The translations under genes and the position numbers were made by a program. The notes under the pieces were generated by a model. The model was given only the letters and a program-made list of their open reading frames with translations. It was not told the origin of the DNA and ran no database searches. From assembly GCF_000271485.2 (NCBI RefSeq), contig NZ_AKVN02000001.1, positions 2,629,501 to 2,693,500 of the forward strand: a DNA stretch of 64,000 nucleotides, written 5' to 3'. The DNA comes from Pelosinus fermentans DSM 17108 (GTDB lineage: Bacteria; Bacillota; Negativicutes; DSM-13327). Within the stretch, counting starts at the first letter, position 1, and every line of letters begins with the position of its first letter. Of this stretch, positions 34,253 to 41,765 are shown in pieces.

Positions 34253-34281
34253 AAAAAAAGCGGAATATTTTCCGCTTTTTT
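34253..34281 (-). terminator. Terminator of dacF
   Basis: AAAAGCGGA pairs with TCCGCTTTT around ATATTT, followed by a T-run on the minus strand. It sits nine bases upstream of the SigH -35 element of spoIIAA, isolating the two units. Confidence 0.8.
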
Positions 34282-34303
34282 ATTATAAATCTGTTACGTT
34301 GAA

Positions 34304-35479
34304 TTATGTTATAGAAAATAAATTAGTAAACATATTTTGCAATGTCTTCATCAAACTTGCTTTTTCAATATTTTTTTCTGCCACTAAATCGACTTTGCCG
34401 ATTTCTTTACCATCTCGCAATACTAACAATTCTCCACATTTTTGACCTTGCACAATTGGAGCTGTTATAGTTGAATCAGCAACTACTTGTTTTTGTAAAT
34501 TCTTATTTTCTCCCTTACTTAATAATAATGTTAAATCTTCAGAAGCTACTAATTGAAGTTCCTTTTCCATTCCTTTACTTACTTTTACTCTTTCTACTAC
34601 TGCACCTGAATTGATAATAGGCATTGCTGCAAAATTAGCAAATCCCCAGTCAAGCAGCTTCATACTCTCCCTTAAATGTGATCTTGGATCAGGTGTAGCA
34701 AAAACTACAGAAATCAATCGTAATCCATCACGTTTCGCTGTACCAGCAAAGCAATATTGAGCTTCTTGCGTCCAACCTGTCTTTAATCCGTCTGCACCTT
34801 TATACCACCATAATAATTTGTTCGTATTTACCAGCCAATTCTTCCCATCCCGTAACCAATATTCTTTAATGCTACATAGTTCCATATAGAAAGGATGTTT
34901 CACTGCCTCTTTAGCAATCAATGCTGTATCAAAGGCACTCATATAATGATCTGGAGTTGGCAAACCATTTACATTTGCAAAATGAGTATCGTTAAGTCCT
35001 AAAGCAGCACTGCGCTCATTCATAGCATCTACAGCAGCTGCTTGACTGCCATAGATGTGTTCCATAACAGCAACTGCAGCATCGTTTGCACTAACTACTG
35101 CCATGGCAATCATTAATTCATGCAAAGTCATCTGTTCGCCAGGTTCTAGCCATATCTGTGAGCCACCTTGATGCCAGGCATTCTCGGTAATTGTTACTCG
35201 GTCTGTTAAACTCACCCGTCCTTGCTCAACAGCTTCTACTGCTAATAGCAACGTCATTGATTTTGTTACACTTGCTGGAGGTAAACGTTTATGTGAATCT
35301 TTTTCGAATAAAACAGTCCCATTCCCATCCATTAAAACAGCCGACTGGGCAATTGTTTCTAATCCTGCGCCTGATACTTTCTTGTTTTCAGCTGCTTGTA
35401 AGATGGGATTACAAGTACTCAATAACACCAGTAGGCACGTAAGAATCATTACGATTTTAGGTTGGATGAATCGAAACAT
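34304..35479 (-). CDS. dacF: D-alanyl-D-alanine carboxypeptidase DacF
   Basis: DacF is a forespore PBP that trims D-Ala from the cortex precursor. The 391-aa protein has a signal peptide (KIVMILTCLLVLLSTC). The active-site motifs are PASVTKSMTLL near residue 70, SAND near 130 and KTGWTQEAQYC near 233; a C-terminal domain and a terminal hydrophobic anchor follow. It lies directly upstream of spoIIA, as in B. subtilis, which supports dacF over dacB. A SigF/G-like promoter precedes it. Confidence 0.92.
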   Translation of the reverse strand: MFRFIQPKIVMILTCLLVLLSTCNPILQAAENKKVSGAGLETIAQSAVLMDGNGTVLFEKDSHKRLPPASVTKSMTLLLAVEAVEQGRVSLTDRVTITENAWHQGGSQIWLEPGEQMTLHELMIAMAVVSANDAAVAVMEHIYGSQAAAVDAMNERSAALGLNDTHFANVNGLPTPDHYMSAFDTALIAKEAVKHPFYMELCSIKEYWLRDGKNWLVNTNKLLWWYKGADGLKTGWTQEAQYCFAGTAKRDGLRLISVVFATPDPRSHLRESMKLLDWGFANFAAMPIINSGAVVERVKVSKGMEKELQLVASEDLTLLLSKGENKNLQKQVVADSTITAPIVQGQKCGELLVLRDGKEIGKVDLVAEKNIEKASLMKTLQNMFTNLFSIT

Positions 35480-35507
35480 ATTTAAAACACTCCTTTCATC
35501 TTTTTTT

Positions 35508-35537
35508 TAGCTTCTCCAAGATAAAAAACAATTACAC
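35508..35537 (-). promoter_or_regulatory. Putative SigF/SigG promoter of dacF
   Basis: GTGTA (35533-35537) and GGAGAAGCTA (35508-35517), 15 bases apart on the minus strand, resemble the forespore pattern GYATA-N15-GGNNANNNTW. The -10 fits fully and the -35 differs at one position. dacF is SigF-dependent in B. subtilis. Confidence 0.45.
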
Positions 35538-35551
35538 TGGAAATTAACAAT

Positions 35552-35582
35552 AAAAAAAAGACTAGTTAAACCAGTCTTTTTG
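35552..35582 (-). terminator. Terminator of pdp
   Basis: AAAAGACT (35556-35563) pairs with AGTCTTTT (35573-35580), with a T-run following on the minus strand. It lies just after the pdp stop, upstream of dacF. Confidence 0.7.
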
Positions 35583-35596
35583 AAATATTTATCAAT

Positions 35597-36922
35597 TTAC
35601 GTATTCTTAAAGCCATAATGATCAACTACGCCTAAAATTAGGTTTGTTTTGGGTACTTGCTTAGTATCAATTTTTATTGCATCTACCAGTAATGATTGTA
35701 CTTCTTTTATTTTTGCTTCATTATTGGCATAAATTGTACAAAGAGTTTGACCTTTTTCAATATGATCGCCTACACGTTTCTCTAGTATGATACCAGCAGA
35801 TAAATCAATTTCTTGTCCTTTATATTCACGACCTGCTCCTAGTCTCATAGCACAATAACCAAGTTTCGCAGCATCAATTTTTTGTATGTAGCCTTCCTCA
35901 GAGCAGATCACCTTAGTTTCAATTTTTGCTTGTGGCAATGCTTTTGGATTATCGACAACATCCACATTTCCACCTTGGGCATTTATGAATTCTTTGAATT
36001 TATGTAGTGCCGCTTTATTCTTTATTAGCGTATTTAAGTTTTCATAACCAACTTTCACATCTGATTCAAGGCCTGCCATATTCAGCATTTGAGCTCCTAG
36101 AAATAGACATACATGCCTTAACGCTTGCTCACCACGCCCATCTAATATTGCAATAGCCTCTTCAACTTCCAAACTATTACCAATGGCTTGTCCTAAAGGT
36201 TCATCCATACTACTTAGCACTGCTCTAGTTTCCCGACCCACCAATTGACCAATATGTACCATCGTTTCAGCTAACATTACGGCATCTTCCATACTTTTCA
36301 TAAAAGCACCATTACCGACTTTTACATCCAGTAAAATTTTATCAGCACCAGCAGCAATTTTTTTACTCATGATTGAAGATGCAATAAGAGGTATGCTCTC
36401 AATTGTTGCAGTAACATCCCGCAGTGCATATATTTTACCATCAGCTGGTGCAATATCAGCACTTTGTCCAATTATAGCCACATTATGTCTTTGCAAATTA
36501 TGAATAAATTCATCCGGCTTTAAGGCTGTTTTAAATCCAGCAATAGCATCTAATTTATCAATGGTTCCACCTGTAAAACCTAATCCCCGTCCAGACATTT
36601 TTGCAACAGGGACTCCAGCTGCAGCCACCAGAGGCGCTAAAACTAAGGTTGTAGTATCGGCAACACCGCCTGTACTATGCTTATCTACTTTAATGCCGGA
36701 TACAGCACTCAAATCAATCATATTACCTGATGTAGCCATAGCCATAGTTAAGGATGCCGTTTCTTCCACAGTCATCCCTTTAAAAAAGACTGCCATTAGC
36801 CATGCCGCCATCTGATAGTCAGGTATTTCATCATTGGTATAGGCATGGATCAAATATTTAATTTCCAAATCTGTAAGCACAAGGCCATCACGCTTTTTTG
36901 TAATGACATCTAATACTCTCAT
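35597..36922 (-). CDS. pdp: Pyrimidine-nucleoside phosphorylase
   Basis: The enzyme splits uridine, thymidine and deoxyuridine with phosphate in nucleoside salvage. The 441-aa sequence has the thymidine/pyrimidine phosphorylase signature KMSGRGLGFTGGTIDKLDAI near residue 108 (family SGRGLG..GGT..K), KHSTGGVADTTTLVLAPLVA near 80 and a biotinyl-like C-terminal domain. Pairs with xerD upstream and dacF downstream; in B. subtilis the corresponding position holds drm-pupG, also nucleoside salvage genes. Confidence 0.93.
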   Translation of the reverse strand: MRVLDVITKKRDGLVLTDLEIKYLIHAYTNDEIPDYQMAAWLMAVFFKGMTVEETASLTMAMATSGNMIDLSAVSGIKVDKHSTGGVADTTTLVLAPLVAAAGVPVAKMSGRGLGFTGGTIDKLDAIAGFKTALKPDEFIHNLQRHNVAIIGQSADIAPADGKIYALRDVTATIESIPLIASSIMSKKIAAGADKILLDVKVGNGAFMKSMEDAVMLAETMVHIGQLVGRETRAVLSSMDEPLGQAIGNSLEVEEAIAILDGRGEQALRHVCLFLGAQMLNMAGLESDVKVGYENLNTLIKNKAALHKFKEFINAQGGNVDVVDNPKALPQAKIETKVICSEEGYIQKIDAAKLGYCAMRLGAGREYKGQEIDLSAGIILEKRVGDHIEKGQTLCTIYANNEAKIKEVQSLLVDAIKIDTKQVPKTNLILGVVDHYGFKNT

Positions 36923-37098
36923 TTAATTTCTCCTCTACTTTCATAAAAACAGCGTATAACAGCTACAATAATTTCTATGAAAATGTACAAATAGTAATTT
37001 TGGAGCATGTGTCCTGTGTAATACATAAAAGCTTTATTTCATCAGAATAAACAGGAAGAGGGATAGCTAGAATCCTTTCATTGTAAAAAAGCATTTAT

Positions 37099-37221
37099 TT
37101 AAGAATAAATGGATCGATCCCTAATCCTATTTTTCCATACAGATGAAAGAACTTTTTTGCGTCCAGTAATTGTTACTGGTGTATCTATATCAAAATTCCT
37201 ATAGTACGTTGCATTAGACAA
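37099..37221 (-). CDS. Possible 40-aa protein between xerD and pdp
   Basis: Read directly from the minus strand: TAGGAG lies eight bases before TTG at 37221, which opens a 40-codon frame ending in TAA. The product starts MSNATYYRNFDIDTPVTITG and is followed by a basic half (GRKKVLSSVWKNRIRDRS). It has no membrane segment. The rest of the 372-bp gap (36923-37294) shows no other clear feature beyond a weak ATCGATC palindrome near 37111. No family is recognised; it may be a conserved small gene or chance. Confidence 0.4.
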   Translation of the reverse strand: MSNATYYRNFDIDTPVTITGRKKVLSSVWKNRIRDRSIYS

Positions 37222-37294
37222 GGCACCAACTCCTACTGTCAATTGCTATAGCAATCATGTATTGAACATGATCAAATCGTTTGGTTGCCAACTA

Positions 37295-38182
37295 TTATGC
37301 TCGGGGATGCGTTTTATCATACACTTCTTTTAAACGGTTTTTAGTAACATGAGTATAAATCTGTGTAGTAGAAATATCGGCATGACCAAGCATTTCTTGT
37401 ACCGATCGTAAATCAGCACCATTTTCTAATAAATGTGTTGCAAAAGAATGACGTAACGTATGAGGAGTGATTGCCTTATTAATATCAGCTTCTTGTGCAT
37501 ATTTCTTAATGATTTTCCAAAATCCTTGTCTCGTAAGCCTATTTCCATGATGATTGACAAAGAGAGCTGCCTCTTCATATGTACGTATTAATTTGGAACG
37601 TCCCTTACCGATATAATCTTGCACACATTTAGCGGCTATGGATCCTAAGGGTACGATTCGCTCTTTTGCGCCTTTACCATAACATTTTATATATCCCATA
37701 TCTAAATTAACATCCGAAATATTTAAAGAAATTAACTCCGATACTCGAATTCCTGTTGCATATAAAAGTTCTAACATTGCTTTATCCCTTAGTCCTGTAG
37801 GTAAAAAACCACTCGGTTGCTTTAGAAGTTCTTCAACCTCTGTAATACTAAGGACTTTTGGCAACTTCTTCTCAAGTTTAGGTGACTCAAGATTAGCAGC
37901 AGGGTCCTTTTCTAAATAACGCTCACGTACCAAATATTGATAAAAAGATTTTATGGCAGCAAGGTTACGTGAGATCGTGGAGACTGCCCGACCTTTCGAT
38001 TGAAGACTACTTAAATAACTGAGGATGGTAGTGCGATTTGAGTCCTTCAGAATTTCCATGTTGCCGTTTTGTAAATACATTTGGAATTGATGTAAATCAC
38101 GTCCATATGATTCTAGCGTATTTTGCGCTAAACCTCGTTCAACTGCAAGATAGTTAATAAACTCATTAACATAACCTTCCAT
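37295..38182 (-). CDS. xerD: Tyrosine recombinase XerD
   Basis: XerD with XerC resolves chromosome dimers at dif. The ATG at 38182 has GGTGG just upstream and gives 295 aa. The N-terminal SAM-like domain (FINYLAVERGLAQNTLESYG) and the catalytic residues are intact: R in ATGIRVSELI near residue 146, HTLRHSFATHLLENG near 240, LGHADISTTQIYTHV with the tyrosine near 275. The gene's place between DUF4227 and pdp matches the B. subtilis ripX neighbourhood, which supports XerD. Confidence 0.95.
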   Translation of the reverse strand: MEGYVNEFINYLAVERGLAQNTLESYGRDLHQFQMYLQNGNMEILKDSNRTTILSYLSSLQSKGRAVSTISRNLAAIKSFYQYLVRERYLEKDPAANLESPKLEKKLPKVLSITEVEELLKQPSGFLPTGLRDKAMLELLYATGIRVSELISLNISDVNLDMGYIKCYGKGAKERIVPLGSIAAKCVQDYIGKGRSKLIRTYEEAALFVNHHGNRLTRQGFWKIIKKYAQEADINKAITPHTLRHSFATHLLENGADLRSVQEMLGHADISTTQIYTHVTKNRLKEVYDKTHPRA

Positions 38183-38325
38183 TTTTACCACCCTTTTTTT
38201 ACTTTTGCGATACTACTCACGAAAATCTTTTTCTTTCTAATTGCTTTATTCCACATAATATTTACTTTTCCTGTCTAATATTAACAAAATCCATCTATTG
38301 GAATATATTTTTTTGTCAACTCCTG

Positions 38326-38532
38326 CTACATTGATTTTATAAAGTCCTCACTTACCCTCATTGGCTTCTCAATCAGATGCTCTTGGCGTATTTTCTCTTC
38401 TGGAGGACTTAGATACCATAAAATACTTAATAACTTAGGTAAAATATAGAAAACTATAATTAACAGAATTATGATTTTAGTATATAATTTACATTTTTTT
38501 ATTATGTTGTGTCCTGAGAAGTTAATTACCAT
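38326..38532 (-). CDS. yqzK: DUF4227 family small membrane protein (YqzK-like)
   Basis: A 68-aa protein with a strong TAGGAGGTGG site. One membrane helix (about residues 19-39, IIILLIIVFYILPKLLSILW) is followed by a charged C-terminus with PPEEKIRQEH. In B. subtilis yqzK lies between fur and xerD/ripX; this gene occupies the same position upstream of xerD. The family assignment rests mainly on length, topology and synteny. Function unknown. Confidence 0.7.
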   Translation of the reverse strand: MVINFSGHNIIKKCKLYTKIIILLIIVFYILPKLLSILWYLSPPEEKIRQEHLIEKPMRVSEDFIKSM

Positions 38533-38607
38533 TTTCTTACCACCTCCTAATTAGCTTAACTTAATATTATGCTTATTCACTATCTATCTGGTTTATTCAA
38601 CTATAAA

Positions 38608-38645
38608 TAAAATGAGGACTGTAAATTTTACAATCCTCATCATTA
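38608..38645 (-). terminator. Terminator of spoIIM
   Basis: ATGAGGA(C/T)TGTAAA pairs with TTTACAATCCTCAT, followed by a T-run on the minus strand, just past spoIIM. Confidence 0.7.
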
Positions 38646-38696
38646 TTGAAACTAAAATGCTGATTTAATAACGAGTTTGCTTCTATGGCTCAGTTG

Positions 38697-39338
38697 TTAT
38701 TGTTTTGTTAAGAAAGTTGCAGCTAATTTCATAAATACTGGTGAAATATATACTTCTAGTAAAGCTGCAACCAACATGACAGCCAATACAATTATGCACA
38801 CCATAGAATATCGCACCGCTTCATACCATATATTAATTTTATCGTAGGTTTTGCGGCGCACTAACATGAGTGAGAATGTTGTGGCAGATACCCCTAATAC
38901 CAGCATGGCTGGAACTGCGAGAAGATTATGGGGTAATATCGAAGCAAAAGCAAATAACAATCCTCTCATGACATATTCATTTACTAGAAATCCCACGGTA
39001 AATCCAATAATAAAACCTCGCGTAAATAAAATGAATAGTACAAAGGGGACACCAATGATAGTAAATCCTAATATCCACATTAAAACAACTGTTTTGACAT
39101 TATTAAACATAACCATGCCTATCATATTATTGGAGGAAGCATCATTATTTCCTTGTGATAATCCGGTGAAGAACATATGAAGATAACTAATAAGCTCGCC
39201 CTTCTGGTCATCAGGAAGTATTTTTACAGCTAATGCGCCTATTACTATCCCAATAACCAATATAAGAATCATAAAGAAATACGCAACGATATTTGCTTTT
39301 AAATAAACACTAAAGTTTTGACGAAAATAAGCTAGCAT
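38697..39338 (-). CDS. spoIIM: Stage II sporulation protein M
   Basis: SpoIIM is the membrane anchor of the SpoIID-SpoIIM-SpoIIP engulfment machine. The 213-aa protein has about five membrane helices. Typical features are GVIVGALAVKILP-like IGIVIGALAVKILP near residue 33, the central FNNVKTVVLMWILGFTIIGVP near 82 and a GFTVGFLVNEYVMRGLLFAF segment. The C-terminal helix is SMVCIIVLAVMLVAALLEVY. A SigE-like promoter precedes it. Its enzymatic partner SpoIIP is at 6 kb in this window. Confidence 0.94.
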   Translation of the reverse strand: MLAYFRQNFSVYLKANIVAYFFMILILVIGIVIGALAVKILPDDQKGELISYLHMFFTGLSQGNNDASSNNMIGMVMFNNVKTVVLMWILGFTIIGVPFVLFILFTRGFIIGFTVGFLVNEYVMRGLLFAFASILPHNLLAVPAMLVLGVSATTFSLMLVRRKTYDKINIWYEAVRYSMVCIIVLAVMLVAALLEVYISPVFMKLAATFLTKQ

Positions 39339-39367
39339 ACAACCGGCCTCCCTGTTTGTTCTGTTAT

Positions 39368-39396
39368 GATATATGATAAGGCAGCAAACTTTATAC
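39368..39396 (-). promoter_or_regulatory. Possible SigE promoter of spoIIM
   Basis: GTATAAA (39390-39396) and CATATATC (39368-39375) with a 14-base spacer on the minus strand partly match the SigE pattern. spoIIM is SigE-controlled in B. subtilis. The fit is incomplete. Confidence 0.3.
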
Positions 39397-39476
39397 CATA
39401 TTTGTCCACATTCCCTCTTCTACAATATTGATGCGTCAAGTTTATTGAATAAGATTATATTCTTTCTTCCTTATCA

Positions 39477-39530
39477 CAAAAAAGACTAAAATTCAGTTAA
39501 GTTTAAAAACCAACTGAATTTTAGTCTAAA
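39477..39530 (-). terminator. Terminator of nudF
   Basis: A 16-bp perfect stem (39483-39498 with 39512-39527, AGACTAAAATTCAGTT) is followed by TTTTTTGTG on the minus strand. It lies shortly past the nudF stop. Confidence 0.8.
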
Positions 39531-39551
39531 AAAATGTAAAGCAAATTTTGA

Positions 39552-40079
39552 TTATATTCCTGCTAATAATAATGCCAGCATACTTTTTGCATCATTGATT
39601 CTTCCATCGGCAATCATCTCTTTTATTTCTTCTTTGGTATAAAGTTCTACATCTAAGAACTCATCTTCATCTGGAGATGGCTTAGATAATATCAAATTTT
39701 CAGCACGATAAAGATGTATTATTTCGTCAGTAAAACCGGGAGTTGTATAAATGGATGCGATCTTCTTTATATTCTTAGCCACATAACCCGTTTCTTCTTC
39801 CAGCTCTCGCAATGCACATTCATCAGGTTGTTCACCCTTATCTAATTTCCCAGCAGGTACTTCCAATAGCAACTTCCCAATCGGATAGCGATATTGTCTA
39901 ACTAATACAATCTTTCCTTCTTGTGTAATTGGCACAACTGCAACTGCTCCTGGGTGTTTAATATATTCTCGTGATGCTTTTTTACCATTTGGTAATTCTA
40001 CTTGATCAGAGAATACATTAAGCAAATTACCTTTAAAAACTTCTTTTGAAACTAAGGATTTTTCTATTAAGTTACTCAT
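39552..40079 (-). CDS. nudF: ADP-ribose pyrophosphatase, Nudix family
   Basis: NudF hydrolyses ADP-ribose to AMP and ribose-5-phosphate. The ATG at 40079 lies seven bases after GGGGGA and gives 175 aa. The Nudix box GX5EX7REUXEEXGU is intact in GKLDKGEQPDECALRELEEE with TGYV following, near residues 76-99. PGAVAVVPITQEGKIVLVRQ precedes it. It lies upstream of spoIIM, as in B. subtilis (yqkG), but has its own terminator. Confidence 0.94.
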   Translation of the reverse strand: MSNLIEKSLVSKEVFKGNLLNVFSDQVELPNGKKASREYIKHPGAVAVVPITQEGKIVLVRQYRYPIGKLLLEVPAGKLDKGEQPDECALRELEEETGYVAKNIKKIASIYTTPGFTDEIIHLYRAENLILSKPSPDEDEFLDVELYTKEEIKEMIADGRINDAKSMLALLLAGI

Positions 40080-40244
40080 AATCATTCCCCCATTAAATTG
40101 ACATAGTTTAGTGCTGATTACATATATTGTACTAAGCAGAATAGTGTCGTATGCTCAAATGCAAACATCAGAGATCTTAACAATATTTATTTCAGTTTAC
40201 TTTGCAAAAGTCCTGCATTTTTATAAACAACAGTTGCATTCCTT

Positions 40245-40295
40245 TACTAAAAAAGCTCTATAAAACTAGTTTAACCAGTTTTATAGAGCTTTACA
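40245..40295 (-). terminator. Terminator of spo0A
   Basis: A 16-bp perfect stem (40252-40267 with 40277-40292, AAAGCTCTATAAAACT) is followed by TTTTTTAGT on the minus strand. It ends the spo0A transcript and separates it from nudF. Confidence 0.85.
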
Positions 40296-40339
40296 GTTAA
40301 AAAAATGTAAAAATTAAATTTTCAGATATCTTGAAGAAC

Positions 40340-41110
40340 TTATACTCGCATCTCCATTCTCAATTTATCAGCAATCATCGCCATAAATTCAGAATTTGTA
40401 GGTTTTCCTTTTTCAAGTTTTACAGTATAGCCAAACAAACGGTTAATCATGTCCATATTACCACGGCTCCACGCTACTTCAATGGCATGCCTAATAGCTC
40501 TTTCCACCCGGCTAGGTGTAGTAGCATATTTCTCTGCAATCATAGGATAGAGTACTTTGGTTACAGCTCCCAATAAATCAATTTCTGTTATTATCATCAT
40601 GATTGCATCACGTAAATATTGATAGCCTTTAATATGGGCGGGTATACCAATCTCACGAATGATATTAGTGACCTCTACGTCTATCGGCCGAGCTTTTATA
40701 GCTTGAGCTACCACTGGACGCTGAGCCGTAATCGTAGTAGCTAATTGTCTAATTCTACTGGCCAGTACATCCATGTTAAATGGCTTTAATATATAATAAT
40801 CAGCGCCCAGCTCTACTACACGCTGAGTGATACTTTCCTGACCAAATGCAGTAAGCATAATTATTTTAGGACGTTTAGCTGATAGTGTATTAAGACGTTC
40901 TAACACACCGATACCATCAAGATGCGGCATTATAATATCTAAAATTACCACATCAGGACTTTTCTCCTCAATTATTGATAAGATCTGTTCTCCATTATAT
41001 GCTATGCCAACCAATTGAAAATCCACCTGTTGAGTAAGATATTCCTGAACAATTCCAACAAACTCTCGGTTGTCATCAGCAATAGCTACTTTAATTGTTT
41101 CTTTAATCAC
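40340..41110 (-). CDS. spo0A: Sporulation master response regulator Spo0A
   Basis: Spo0A, once phosphorylated, activates and represses early sporulation genes. Translation starts at GTG with AGAGG eight bases upstream, giving 256 aa. The receiver domain has [13 protein letters not shown] with the phospho-acceptor aspartate at residue 58, and ADDN near residue 11. The C-terminal Spo0A DNA-binding domain has [20 protein letters not shown] near residue 207 with the recognition helix. The order spo0A-spoIVB-recN-argR matches B. subtilis. An exact 0A box precedes the gene, which suggests autoregulation. Confidence 0.98.
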   Translation of the reverse strand: MIKETIKVAIADDNREFVGIVQEYLTQQVDFQLVGIAYNGEQILSIIEEKSPDVVILDIIMPHLDGIGVLERLNTLSAKRPKIIMLTAFGQESITQRVVELGADYYILKPFNMDVLASRIRQLATTITAQRPVVAQAIKARPIDVEVTNIIREIGIPAHIKGYQYLRDAIMMIITEIDLLGAVTKVLYPMIAEKYATTPSRVERAIRHAIEVAWSRGNMDMINRLFGYTVKLEKGKPTNSEFMAMIADKLRMEMRV

Positions 41111-41150
41111 GTTATAATCCTCTCCCTGCTATTTTCTATAATAATAACTG

Positions 41151-41159
41151 TTCGACAAA
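41151..41159 (-). promoter_or_regulatory. 0A box upstream of spo0A
   Basis: TTTGTCGAA on the minus strand, about 40 bp before the spo0A start, is an exact copy of the Spo0A-binding consensus TTTGTCRAA. Just upstream, AAGGGATTT resembles a SigH -35 (one mismatch), but no -10 with correct spacing was found. It supports Spo0A binding at its own promoter. Confidence 0.65.
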
Positions 41160-41431
41160 GCTATATAAATCCCTTCCTCTTTTGGAAAAAAAATACATTT
41201 ATATTTTATTATTTATTGATAGTAATTTACATTTTTTTATGAATTTTTACAGAAAAAATCATTAAATAACAAAATTCTGTTAAAAATCGAAAAAAATTCT
41301 TTTAATTCTATAAAAAAAGAAAGACATAGAAAGAAGTATTAGTCCTTTTACGCATCAAAATTCGTTCAGTTGCGATCAGAATTACGAACAAGCATATTTC
41401 AAAAGTGCGTCAGTAGTACTGGATCTGCTGC

Positions 41432-41475
41432 AGAAAGAAAGCCAGCAACGTATTCAGTGCGTTACTGACTTTTTT
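41432..41475 (-). terminator. Hairpin between the 55-aa gene and spo0A
   Basis: On the minus strand AAGTCAGTAACG pairs with CGTTGCTGGCTT (two G-U pairs) around a 9-base loop, followed by TCTTTC. It probably ends the spoIVB/55-aa gene transcript. The surrounding stretch 41160-41511 is AT-rich near spo0A, then unusually GC-rich near 41370-41470. Confidence 0.5.
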
Positions 41476-41511
41476 CTTTTACTTCTAAACCATTCTTAAC
41501 CCAAATTTACT

Positions 41512-41679
41512 CTACATCTTCCTGTCTGCCTCAACGCCCTCAAGATGCGTTTCGGTATATTTAACGGGGTTTTCAACTTGTCCGGAACGTTTCAATTCTT
41601 GATACAATATTTGCTTTTTGTCATCGGGTATCTTGGTGACGATTTGGTTTGACCCTTCTTCGATACGTTTCTTAGTCAT
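41512..41679 (-). CDS. Unknown 55-aa hydrophilic protein between spoIVB and spo0A
   Basis: Read directly from the minus strand: AAGGAGGTGCTAT leads into ATG at 41679 and a 55-codon frame ending in TAG. The product begins MTKKRIEEGSNQIVTKIPDD, is charged and has a helical middle (KKQILYQELKRSGQ). It contains no membrane segment. It uses more GC-ending codons (GTC, ACC, CCC, GGC) than its neighbours, so recent transfer is possible. B. subtilis has no gene in this position. No family recognised. Confidence 0.6.
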   Translation of the reverse strand: MTKKRIEEGSNQIVTKIPDDKKQILYQELKRSGQVENPVKYTETHLEGVEADRKM

Positions 41680-41765
41680 ATAGCACCTCCTTCTTTAGTA
41701 CTTATATTTATTATGTCCAAAAGATATATGAAAAAAGTCTTCAAAAACTTTTCTTCATATAATAC

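Noticed and set aside
41314-41499. Plus-strand protein-coding gene
   Set aside because: There is no usable start codon or ribosome site, and a minus-strand hairpin explains part of the sequence; kept only as an observation.
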